Shown here in pieces: positions 1 through 4,519 of a stretch of DNA of 5,623 nt. Numbering within the stretch: the stretch's first letter is position 1; every line of letters begins with the position of its first letter. Made by a program: the position numbers and the translations under genes. A model generated the notes under the pieces. The model was not told where the DNA came from, searched no databases, and worked only from the letters and a program-made list of their open reading frames with translations. Source of the DNA: RGIG6165 sp045545175 (GTDB lineage Bacteria; Bacillota; Clostridia; Oscillospirales; Feifaniaceae); NCBI GenBank assembly GCA_045545175.1, contig JAZQAK010000009.1:1-5623 (forward strand), in the 5' to 3' direction.

Positions 1-601
1 TCTTCAGTGCTTCTTCAAGTGCCTCTTCGGGAAGAACTCCCATCTGATATCCATATATTTCGCCGCCTTTATACATAACAAAGGTAAGCGGAATTGATGA
101 GGCTCCGAAAGTATATGAGGCAATCTGCGTTTTATCGAAATATACAGGAAAACCAAAACCGTTTTCTTTAATAAAATCCGCAACAGTTTCCTCACTGTCA
201 GACACATTCAGCATCACAAAATTAACCTTATGTTTATACTTGTCATAAAGTCTGTCAAAGCCGGGCATTTCAGATTTACAGGGACCACACCAGGTTGCCC
301 AGAAATTGAGAACTAACGGCTTATCAAAAAAGTCTGAAAGCATTACGGCATTTCCGTCAGCATCGTAAAATTCAACGTCCGGTACCATATTATCGGTCTG
401 TTCCTGCTCATGTTCCTGCTCATGTTTCTGTTCGGGTTCAGGGGCTGTACCATCGTTTTTCTTTTCATCTTTATCCACCGTCTGCATCTGAAAATTACTG
501 TCTGTATAATCCTCATACAACTCATCATATATAAAAAACGCACCGACAAGAAGACCTATAAGCACAACGCTCAAAACAGCAAACAACACTTTTTTATTCA
601 T
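1..601 (-). CDS. Membrane-anchored TlpA/ResA-type thioredoxin, 3'-truncated by the window edge
   Basis: An extracytoplasmic thiol-disulfide oxidoreductase, 200 codons visible with the C-terminus off the left edge. Residues 4-24 form one hydrophobic segment with no lipobox, so it is probably a signal anchor. Residues 25-70 are a charged linker rich in Glu, Gln and Lys with a HEQE repeat. The thioredoxin domain starts near residue 73. It holds the active site W104-C105-G106-P107-C108 inside the typical NFWATWCGPC context, and the cis-proline loop S169-I170-P171. The ending EEALEEALK resembles the last helix of the fold, so few residues are likely missing. ATG at 601 is supported by AGGTGG at 607-612, starting on the last base of the ccdA stop codon. 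It is co-transcribed with ccdA, which known pairings suggest is its electron donor. In this family the role may be cytochrome c maturation, peroxide reduction or general disulfide reduction; the sequence does not decide which. Confidence 0.93.
   Translation of the reverse strand, partial: MNKKVLFAVLSVVLIGLLVGAFFIYDELYEDYTDSNFQMQTVDKDEKKNDGTAPEPEQKHEQEHEQEQTDNMVPDVEFYDADGNAVMLSDFFDKPLVLNFWATWCGPCKSEMPGFDRLYDKYKHKVNFVMLNVSDSEETVADFIKENGFGFPVYFDKTQIASYTFGASSIPLTFVMYKGGEIYGYQMGVLPEEALEEALK
399..434 (-). repeat. 12-bp tandem repeat in the thioredoxin linker
   Basis: Two exact copies of the 12-mer TGTTCCTGCTCA (plus strand, 399-410 and 411-422) are followed by a third, degenerate copy at 423-434. 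The reading frame is kept, giving the residues HEQEHEQEQ (60-68) between the membrane anchor and the thioredoxin domain. A repeat in a flexible linker can change in copy number by slippage without breaking the frame. Confidence 0.8.
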
Positions 602-606
602 AAACA

Positions 607-612
607 CCACCT
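607..612 (-). promoter_or_regulatory. Ribosome binding site of the thioredoxin gene, touching the ccdA stop
   Basis: AGGTGG lies 5 bases before the ATG at 601, and its first base is the last base of the ccdA TGA stop (612-614). This tight arrangement suggests translational coupling and fixes the start of the thioredoxin gene. Confidence 0.8.
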
Positions 613-1265
613 CATGAAAAGAGTGAAAGGAATTTATTCATTACACCGAATGCCATACATATTCCGACAATTATCAGAAACACTCCGCAAACAGTGTTTA
701 TAACCCTATAATGCTTTTTGATAAAGCCAAACACACCCGACAAAGAGTCGAGAAGAATTGCCGATATAACAAACGGAATTCCAAGACCGAGCGAATAGAA
801 AAGCAAAAGAAGCGCTCCTTTGCCTGCTCCGCCGGAGCTTGCCGCATGCATAAGTGCCGAGCCAAGAAATGCACCGACGCATGGAGTAAGGCTTACAGAG
901 TAAATCATACCGAAAACAAATGCAGAAAAAGCACTTGTTATGTCGGATGTTTTACCCACACCTTTCAGAAATGAAAGAGGAATTATTTCAAGATATGAGA
1001 GACCGAACAGGACTACTATAAGACCGCATGCTATATTCAGTATTACCGAAAACCTGGAGAGAAACGTGCCGATTGCTCCTGCAAATACACCGAGAAGTGT
1101 AAACACAAGCGTAAAACCGACAACAAAGCACAAAGCACGCACAAGAACATTCTGCTTTTCTCCCCTATTACCCGCAAAATAGGACACATATATCGGAAGC
1201 ATGGGCAGCATACAGGGTGAAATGAATGAAATTATACCCTCAATGAAAGTAAGAACATATTCCAT
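612..1265 (-). CDS. ccdA: CcdA-family transmembrane thiol-disulfide electron carrier
   Basis: A cytoplasmic-membrane protein of 217 residues, the usual size for CcdA and equivalent to the central domain of DsbD. CcdA moves electrons from cytoplasmic thioredoxin to thioredoxin-like partners outside the membrane. About six hydrophobic helices are visible, near residues 3-29, 41-66, 73-97, 110-137, 150-172 and 187-207. The two family cysteines are present in their motifs: SPCMLP (Cys18) in helix 1 and SLTPCVG (Cys129) in helix 4, giving the two-fold repeat typical of the family. The reading frame opens at an ATG at 1277. The ATG at 1265 is preferred because GAGG sits 6 bases before it, while the outer ATG has only AT-rich sequence upstream. 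It is the first gene after a consensus promoter, and the TlpA-type thioredoxin starts 10 bases after its stop, which fits an electron donor/acceptor pair. Confidence 0.94.
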   Translation of the reverse strand: MEYVLTFIEGIISFISPCMLPMLPIYVSYFAGNRGEKQNVLVRALCFVVGFTLVFTLLGVFAGAIGTFLSRFSVILNIACGLIVVLFGLSYLEIIPLSFLKGVGKTSDITSAFSAFVFGMIYSVSLTPCVGAFLGSALMHAASSGGAGKGALLLLFYSLGLGIPFVISAILLDSLSGVFGFIKKHYRVINTVCGVFLIIVGICMAFGVMNKFLSLFS

Positions 1266-1271
1266 ATGAGA

Positions 1272-1275
1272 CCTC
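1272..1275 (-). promoter_or_regulatory. Ribosome binding site deciding the ccdA start
   Basis: GAGG lies 6 bases upstream of the ATG at 1265. The alternative in-frame ATG at 1277 would contain this site and has no purine-rich stretch before it, so the shorter protein is chosen. Confidence 0.7.
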
Positions 1276-1284
1276 ATTTATATT

Positions 1285-1301
1285 TTTGTATTGATTACAA
1301 A
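1285..1301. promoter_or_regulatory. Inverted repeat over the predicted ccdA transcription start
   Basis: TTTGTA (1285-1290) and TACAAA (1296-1301) are perfect 6-base inverted arms around a 5-base spacer. The element starts 3 bases downstream of the -10 box and covers the predicted start point near 1298. That is a usual position for a repressor operator, but in such AT-rich DNA chance is possible. Confidence 0.35.
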
Positions 1302-1304
1302 TTT

Positions 1305-1333
1305 ATTATACAACCAATCGATGATTTTGTCAA
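1305..1333 (-). promoter_or_regulatory. Consensus housekeeping promoter of ccdA-tlpA
   Basis: On the minus strand, TTGACA (1328-1333) and TATAAT (1305-1310) are both exact consensus hexamers with an ideal 17-base spacer. Transcription would start near 1298, giving a leader of about 33 bases. The DNA just upstream of the -35 (1334-1355) is an A/T tract that could act as an UP element; part of it doubles as the U-tract of the preceding terminator. Confidence 0.9.
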
Positions 1334-1350
1334 GTGTTTTTTTATTATTC

Positions 1351-1381
1351 AAAAAAGGCTTCCGATATCTCACGAAAGCCT
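1351..1381 (-). terminator. Rho-independent terminator after the alpha/beta hydrolase
   Basis: On the minus strand, AGGCTTTC (1374-1381) pairs with GGAAGCCT (1356-1363), an 8-bp stem with one G-U pair and a 10-base loop. A run of T follows (1351-1355). It starts 6 bases after the hydrolase stop codon and closes unit 2, leaving about 17 bases before the -35 box of the ccdA promoter. Confidence 0.85.
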
Positions 1382-1387
1382 GAAAGT

Positions 1388-2119
1388 TTATTTATCGTAT
1401 TTCAGAATGAAGTCTACAACAGGCGTATTATCAGAAAGTCCATGCGGATGGTGGTCTCCGCCTTTTTTGATATAAACCTCAATGGGTATGCCCGCCTTTT
1501 CGTATGCTTCTTTAATAAAAAGGCCGTTTTCTTCAAAGTTGACAACCGTATCAGAATCGCCGCTGACAAGAATTACGGGTATTCTATGCCTAACAAGTTT
1601 TGGCAGATAATCAAGGGGGTGTTCTCTATAAGAAATTAAATCTGAAAGAGTCATTTTTGTATCTTCGACAAACTGTTTTTTAAAGAAGTCAAGGTCTTTA
1701 TTGGCAGATGTCCTGCCGAGACCGAAAACAACAGAAAGAAGATTTACTACCGGTGCATCAAGGTACATGCAAGAAACGTATTCGGGATAGACAGCACCGA
1801 AATAGATACCTTGCATACCGCCGCAGCTCATACCGACAATGGCACATCTTCTGGAAAGACCAAGCTCTGTATGCATATACTCAGCAAGTGCCGCCTTTGC
1901 TTCATTATCTTCATGTACATACCAACGGGTTTTTGTTGCAATATGTGCAATATGGTATCCCTTTTCAAGAAGCTTTATCTCGGTATCGGGAAACGCACCG
2001 AAGTATTCAGTTTTAAGCACCCATTTACCGTTTGCTGTGCCCTCTTTTGGATAAACGATTATTGCATCTCTGCCGAAAACGGTTTTATGTTCAAGATTAT
2101 ATCCGCAGAATTTTTCCAT
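1388..2119 (-). CDS. Alpha/beta hydrolase, probable esterase or peptidase-like, substrate unknown
   Basis: A protein of 243 residues with no signal peptide or membrane segment, so probably cytoplasmic. It has the layout of the alpha/beta hydrolase fold. The nucleophile elbow is G96-M-S98-C-G100 after a beta strand (CAIV). A second strand (IPVILVSGDSD, 180-190) carries candidate acid residues Asp188 and Asp190. A late GGDHHPHG stretch (220-227) supplies the candidate catalytic histidine, His223 or His224. Sequence alone does not separate esterase, lipase and peptidase activity. ATG at 2119 is preferred over an in-frame TTG at 2146 because AGAGGA (2129-2134) lies 9 bases upstream of it. It starts 23 bases after the GerMN lipoprotein gene and is the last gene of unit 2, followed by a terminator. 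A lid-like segment, residues 127-170, lies between the elbow and the acid strand. Confidence 0.85.
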   Translation of the reverse strand: MEKFCGYNLEHKTVFGRDAIIVYPKEGTANGKWVLKTEYFGAFPDTEIKLLEKGYHIAHIATKTRWYVHEDNEAKAALAEYMHTELGLSRRCAIVGMSCGGMQGIYFGAVYPEYVSCMYLDAPVVNLLSVVFGLGRTSANKDLDFFKKQFVEDTKMTLSDLISYREHPLDYLPKLVRHRIPVILVSGDSDTVVNFEENGLFIKEAYEKAGIPIEVYIKKGGDHHPHGLSDNTPVVDFILKYDK

Positions 2120-2128
2120 TACGGCGTT

Positions 2129-2134
2129 TCCTCT
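2129..2134 (-). promoter_or_regulatory. Ribosome binding site deciding the hydrolase start
   Basis: AGAGGA lies 9 bases before the ATG at 2119. The longer option, a TTG at 2146 overlapping the GerMN stop codon, would place this site inside the gene, so the ATG is chosen. Confidence 0.65.
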
Positions 2135-2142
2135 CTTTTCTA

Positions 2143-2745
2143 TCAATTCTTTACAAGTTCAGGCATGGGTTTTAATGCCGAATCAATTATGGTATGACCG
2201 AATTCGACATTTCCCTTACCTTCGACAGTGAATGAAACGCTGTCTATAAATTCAAGTTCACAAAGGGAGTTTACTATAGAACCCAAAACAAAGGTTTCAC
2301 GGGTTGAGCCGCCCGTATTAAGAAGAACAAAGTCACTCTTGAAGTCTATTACACAGCCTCCATCATCGTTTACAACAATGTCGTTAACCAAATCTTCTCC
2401 GGATAGAGAGGGTGAAAGCCCTTCACTCTCGGGACCTCTGAAAAGTTCTCTGACAATTACATCTTCAACAAACTCATTCTCTGAAATCTCGACTTCTCTG
2501 ATTTCGGGATGCAGATAAAGTGCATCATTATCGGGGAAATAGAGAGTAAGAGTTACCTTTTCGGTTTTTATTTCGGTTTCGTCTTCTGATGGAGGCACCG
2601 CATTGTCGGTATTCTCTGTGTCGGTATTTTCAAGACCCGTATTATTAGGTTTATTATTTTCATTATCAATTTCCATTCCGTTATTGCAGGAAACAAGTGC
2701 AATAACCAACAGCACTGCGGCCAGCAAAAATGAAAGCTTTTTCAT
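2143..2745 (-). CDS. GerMN-domain lipoprotein
   Basis: A secreted, membrane-anchored lipoprotein of 200 residues. Residues 1-20 are a type II signal peptide: MKK, a hydrophobic core, and the lipobox L17-V-S-C20. Residues 21-62 are a low-complexity linker rich in Asn, Glu, Asp and Thr. Residues 63-180 match the GerMN (sporulation/germination) domain: TLTLYFPDNDALYLHPEIREVE at the start, a VxxVIVRELFRGP helix, a short strand around VNDDGGCVIDF, then a TRETFVLGSIVNSLCEL helix and a final SVSFTVEG strand. In Bacillota this domain occurs in GerM and in surface lipoproteins; its biochemical role is poorly defined and no active site is visible. The recognition is from remembered family patterns. ATG at 2745 has AAGGA 8 bases upstream, better than in-frame starts at 2769 and 2751. 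It sits 20 bases after the phosphatase gene in the same operon. Confidence 0.85.
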   Translation of the reverse strand: MKKLSFLLAAVLLVIALVSCNNGMEIDNENNKPNNTGLENTDTENTDNAVPPSEDETEIKTEKVTLTLYFPDNDALYLHPEIREVEISENEFVEDVIVRELFRGPESEGLSPSLSGEDLVNDIVVNDDGGCVIDFKSDFVLLNTGGSTRETFVLGSIVNSLCELEFIDSVSFTVEGKGNVEFGHTIIDSALKPMPELVKN

Positions 2746-2753
2746 AAACATCT

Positions 2754-2758
2754 TCCTT
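2754..2758 (-). promoter_or_regulatory. Ribosome binding site deciding the GerMN lipoprotein start
   Basis: AAGGA lies 8 bases before the ATG at 2745. The ATG at 2751 is too close to it and the ATG at 2769 precedes it. The chosen start also gives a normal MKK signal peptide. Confidence 0.7.
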
Positions 2759-2765
2759 TCACAAA

Positions 2766-3479
2766 TCATCTGAAAGCCGGAAAACTCCTGTTTTCCACAA
2801 CAGCTCTACCGCCCTCTTCAAACAGCATATTGCTCATGGCAGAAAACTTCTTATCGGCTATTTCCTTCGCCCTTCCCATATTACTTACTCTTGTTGTAAC
2901 ATTATGCATATCCGACGACACAAAGAACCTATTATGTCCCTTGAATATCTTCTTCAAAAGATGTCTGTCACCCATTGTCAAAAACCTCGCCGCATTAACC
3001 TGATATATTACATCAAGATGAGAAAGCTCATCCATTATTTCATCATAGTCGGGATATCTGTCAATGTGGGCTATAACAGGGCGAAGTCCTTTTATGCTGA
3101 TATTATATATCCATTCGGCAATCTCGGACGGAGAATTTTTACCGGGAAGTTCAAGAAGTATATAATTTGTATTCTGATAGCACAAAGCCGCCAGATTCGG
3201 GTAATCGCTTATATCCTTACACAGATGAACCTCTGAACCGAGAATGATTTCGGGATATTCGCTTTTATCCTTTATTGCAGATATAAGCTTTTCGTAGCTG
3301 TTCTGCCTTTTTTCAAGAAGGTCATCTACCGCCTCGGAGTCCTTTGCCATACAATGAGGCGTTGCCGCAACAAGCTCTACCCCCTGCTCTTTTGCTGTTT
3401 TCAGCATCGCAAGACTCATTTCAACATCTTTTGCACCATCATCAACGAAGGGCAGAATATGAGAATGTAAATCAAACAT
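2766..3479 (-). CDS. CpsB/YwqE-type PHP-domain protein-tyrosine phosphatase
   Basis: A metal-dependent phosphatase of 237 residues, close to the usual family length, with no signal peptide and so cytoplasmic. The PHP-domain metal-binding positions are visible: D3-L-H5-S-H7, D13-D14-G, T40-P-H42, G81-S-E83, E110 in LLELP, A137-H138-I-D-R-Y, and S189-D190-M-H192-N near the end. The AHIDRY and SDMHN forms closely resemble pneumococcal CpsB (AHIERY, SDMHN), so the site looks intact. Known members dephosphorylate bacterial tyrosine kinases that control capsule or exopolysaccharide polymerisation. No kinase, Wzz-like protein or glycosyltransferase is in the window, so the substrate is open. ATG at 3479 is supported by a near-complete ribosome binding site 6 bases upstream. 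It is the first gene of unit 2, followed after 20 bases by the GerMN lipoprotein gene. A different PHP phosphoesterase, such as a histidinol-phosphatase, is less likely given the DDG and SDMHN motifs. Confidence 0.88.
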   Translation of the reverse strand: MFDLHSHILPFVDDGAKDVEMSLAMLKTAKEQGVELVAATPHCMAKDSEAVDDLLEKRQNSYEKLISAIKDKSEYPEIILGSEVHLCKDISDYPNLAALCYQNTNYILLELPGKNSPSEIAEWIYNISIKGLRPVIAHIDRYPDYDEIMDELSHLDVIYQVNAARFLTMGDRHLLKKIFKGHNRFFVSSDMHNVTTRVSNMGRAKEIADKKFSAMSNMLFEEGGRAVVENRSFPAFR

Positions 3480-3485
3480 AAGACA

Positions 3486-3496
3486 ATCACCGCCTT
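3486..3496 (-). promoter_or_regulatory. Near-perfect ribosome binding site of the phosphatase gene
   Basis: AAGGCGGTGAT differs at one base from AAGGAGGTGAT, the full complement of the 16S rRNA tail, and lies 6 bases before the ATG at 3479. It is the strongest ribosome binding site in the window and fits a promoter-proximal gene. Confidence 0.8.
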
Positions 3497-3514
3497 ATAA
3501 TCTTTTTCACCTAT

Positions 3515-3543
3515 ATTTTAGCACAATGGCTTCTGTTTGTCAA
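3515..3543 (-). promoter_or_regulatory. Housekeeping promoter of the phosphatase-GerMN-hydrolase operon
   Basis: On the minus strand, TTGACA (3538-3543) is followed after 17 bases by TAAAAT (3515-3520). TGC directly precedes the -10 box, giving an extended -10 (TGnTAAAAT). Transcription would start near 3508, with a leader of about 29 bases. Confidence 0.85.
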
Positions 3544-3553
3544 CAAAACTATA

Positions 3554-3568
3554 TGTCATATTATGACA
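3554..3568. promoter_or_regulatory. Perfect 15-bp palindrome upstream of the phosphatase promoter
   Basis: TGTCATA (3554-3560) and TATGACA (3562-3568) are perfect 7-base inverted arms around one central T. The site centres at 3561, about 53 bases upstream of the predicted start and 10 bases beyond the -35 box, a position open to an activator or a repressor. It directly follows the T-tract of the preceding terminator. The form suggests a dimeric regulator, which I cannot name. Confidence 0.5.
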
Positions 3569-3590
3569 AAAAGGGAGCCTTACGGCTCCC
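3568..3590 (-). terminator. Rho-independent terminator after the PstS-like gene
   Basis: On the minus strand, GGGAGCC (3584-3590) and GGCTCCC (3573-3579) form a perfect 7-bp GC-rich stem around a GTAA tetraloop (GNRA type), followed by TTTTT (3568-3572). It lies 16 bases after the PstS-like stop codon and ends unit 1. Confidence 0.92.
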
Positions 3591-3606
3591 CCTGCTTTGC
3601 GTCATT

Positions 3607-4497
3607 TTATTGCTTGACTACATAATTTTCACGTTCTGCAAGTTCTTTTCCCTGTTCCGAACAAATCCAGTTATAAAGAATTCTTTCGGGACTGTCTTCA
3701 GCAGCATCCTTACGGATAACAACATAGAAATCATTGGTATAAGGATATTCACCCTTACCTATGCTTTCATTTGTGGGAGCAATTCCGTCCACCGACAGCA
3801 GTTTACTTGTTGTGAGCTTATCTGCTTCCATATTTGTAAGGTAATAATAAACCGTGTATCCAAGTGCATCCTTTGAATTATCATAATCGGCAACAGCCTC
3901 GAGAAGTCCTATCATGGAGCCGATTCTGATATCCTGGGGTGCATCCATAAGCTCATCTCCCAAGGGTATGAGCTTATCAAAAAGGGTTTGGCTTCCGCTG
4001 TCCTTATTTCTCTGATAAGGGATTATATCGTGGTCTTCGCCGCCAACCTCTGACCAGTTTGTTATATTGCCCTTATATATTTCCTCAATCTGTTCTTTTG
4101 TAAGGTTTTCAACACCGTTTTCGAGTGAGCAGATAAATACAAGTGCATCTGTGCCGATAGGTGTCATTTCAAGTTCAACACCCTTTTCTTCGCAGTATGC
4201 CTTAGCATCCTCACTCATTTCATATGCAAGGATAATATCAAATCTTCCGTCAACAAGCCATTCATAGTTATCTGTTGTAGAGCCTTCAAACACTATCATT
4301 GAATTTGCTTTTTCCCTATCAATGCCAAGTACTGTTGCTGTTACAGCTTCGCCGAGAGGAAGGTTAGCAAGAGAGCCTCCCATTTTTGGGTAATTTTCTT
4401 CGGTAAAAACGAAGCCGTCATTTTTTTCAGCCACGCATCCGGCAAGGCTTACGAGTATCATAAGGGATGCGAGTGTGAGAGCAATTATCTTTTTCAT
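3607..4497 (-). CDS. PstS-like phosphate-type solute-binding lipoprotein
   Basis: A surface lipoprotein of 296 residues. Residues 1-21 are a type II signal peptide with lipobox L18-A-G-C21. The rest is a periplasmic-binding-protein fold of the PstS-like group. Visible landmarks are LPLGEAV near residue 46, the E71-G-S-T-T loop, DIILAYEMS, PIGTDALVFI (113-122), the Y141-K-G-N-I-T-N-W segment that is highly typical of PstS proteins, and the ligand loop Q162-R-N-K-D-S-G-S-Q-T171. The C-terminal half has ALGYTVYYYL (211-220) and FYVVIRK. Family members bind phosphate for PstCAB import, but neither permease nor ATPase genes follow; a terminator comes straight after. The ligand is therefore inferred, and another oxyanion or a sensing role is possible. 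ATG at 4497 is chosen because AAGGA lies 8 bases upstream and it gives a normal MKK signal peptide; an in-frame TTG at 4527 overlaps the preceding gene. It follows the unknown lipoprotein gene by 22 bases. Confidence 0.87.
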   Translation of the reverse strand: MKKIIALTLASLMILVSLAGCVAEKNDGFVFTEENYPKMGGSLANLPLGEAVTATVLGIDREKANSMIVFEGSTTDNYEWLVDGRFDIILAYEMSEDAKAYCEEKGVELEMTPIGTDALVFICSLENGVENLTKEQIEEIYKGNITNWSEVGGEDHDIIPYQRNKDSGSQTLFDKLIPLGDELMDAPQDIRIGSMIGLLEAVADYDNSKDALGYTVYYYLTNMEADKLTTSKLLSVDGIAPTNESIGKGEYPYTNDFYVVIRKDAAEDSPERILYNWICSEQGKELAERENYVVKQ

Positions 4498-4505
4498 AGT
4501 TATTT

Positions 4506-4510
4506 TCCTT
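4506..4510 (-). promoter_or_regulatory. Ribosome binding site deciding the PstS-like start
   Basis: AAGGA lies 8 bases before the ATG at 4497, in the 22-base gap after the stop of the preceding gene. No promoter fits in that gap, so the two genes are probably co-transcribed. Confidence 0.75.
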
Positions 4511-4519
4511 TCTGTGAGT

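Noticed and set aside
4..549. Minus-strand frames of 67-68 codons over the thioredoxin gene
   Set aside because: They are in another frame of the same strand as the thioredoxin, whose WCGPC motif and anchor leave no doubt about the real frame.
1266..1277. ATG at 1277 as ccdA start (four extra residues)
   Set aside because: No ribosome binding site precedes it, while GAGG is correctly spaced for the ATG at 1265.
2120..2146. TTG start for the hydrolase overlapping the GerMN stop
   Set aside because: The ATG at 2119 has a good ribosome binding site and gives the expected start of the fold; the extra nine residues would be encoded by the ribosome binding region.
410..2197. Several plus-strand open frames (for example 410-703, 711-974, 940-1182, 1334-1639, 1811-2197)
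   Set aside because: They lie antisense to well-supported minus-strand genes, have no clear ribosome binding site or family match, and their residue make-up is that of a reverse-complement shadow.
3480..3606. Riboswitch or small RNA in the largest intergenic region
   Set aside because: The 127 bases are accounted for by a terminator, a palindrome, a promoter and a leader of about 29 bases, too short for a known riboswitch class.
3526..3876. Plus-strand open frame of 116 codons starting in the intergenic region
   Set aside because: It runs through a minus-strand terminator and promoter and then antisense to the PstS-like gene, with no recognisable domain.
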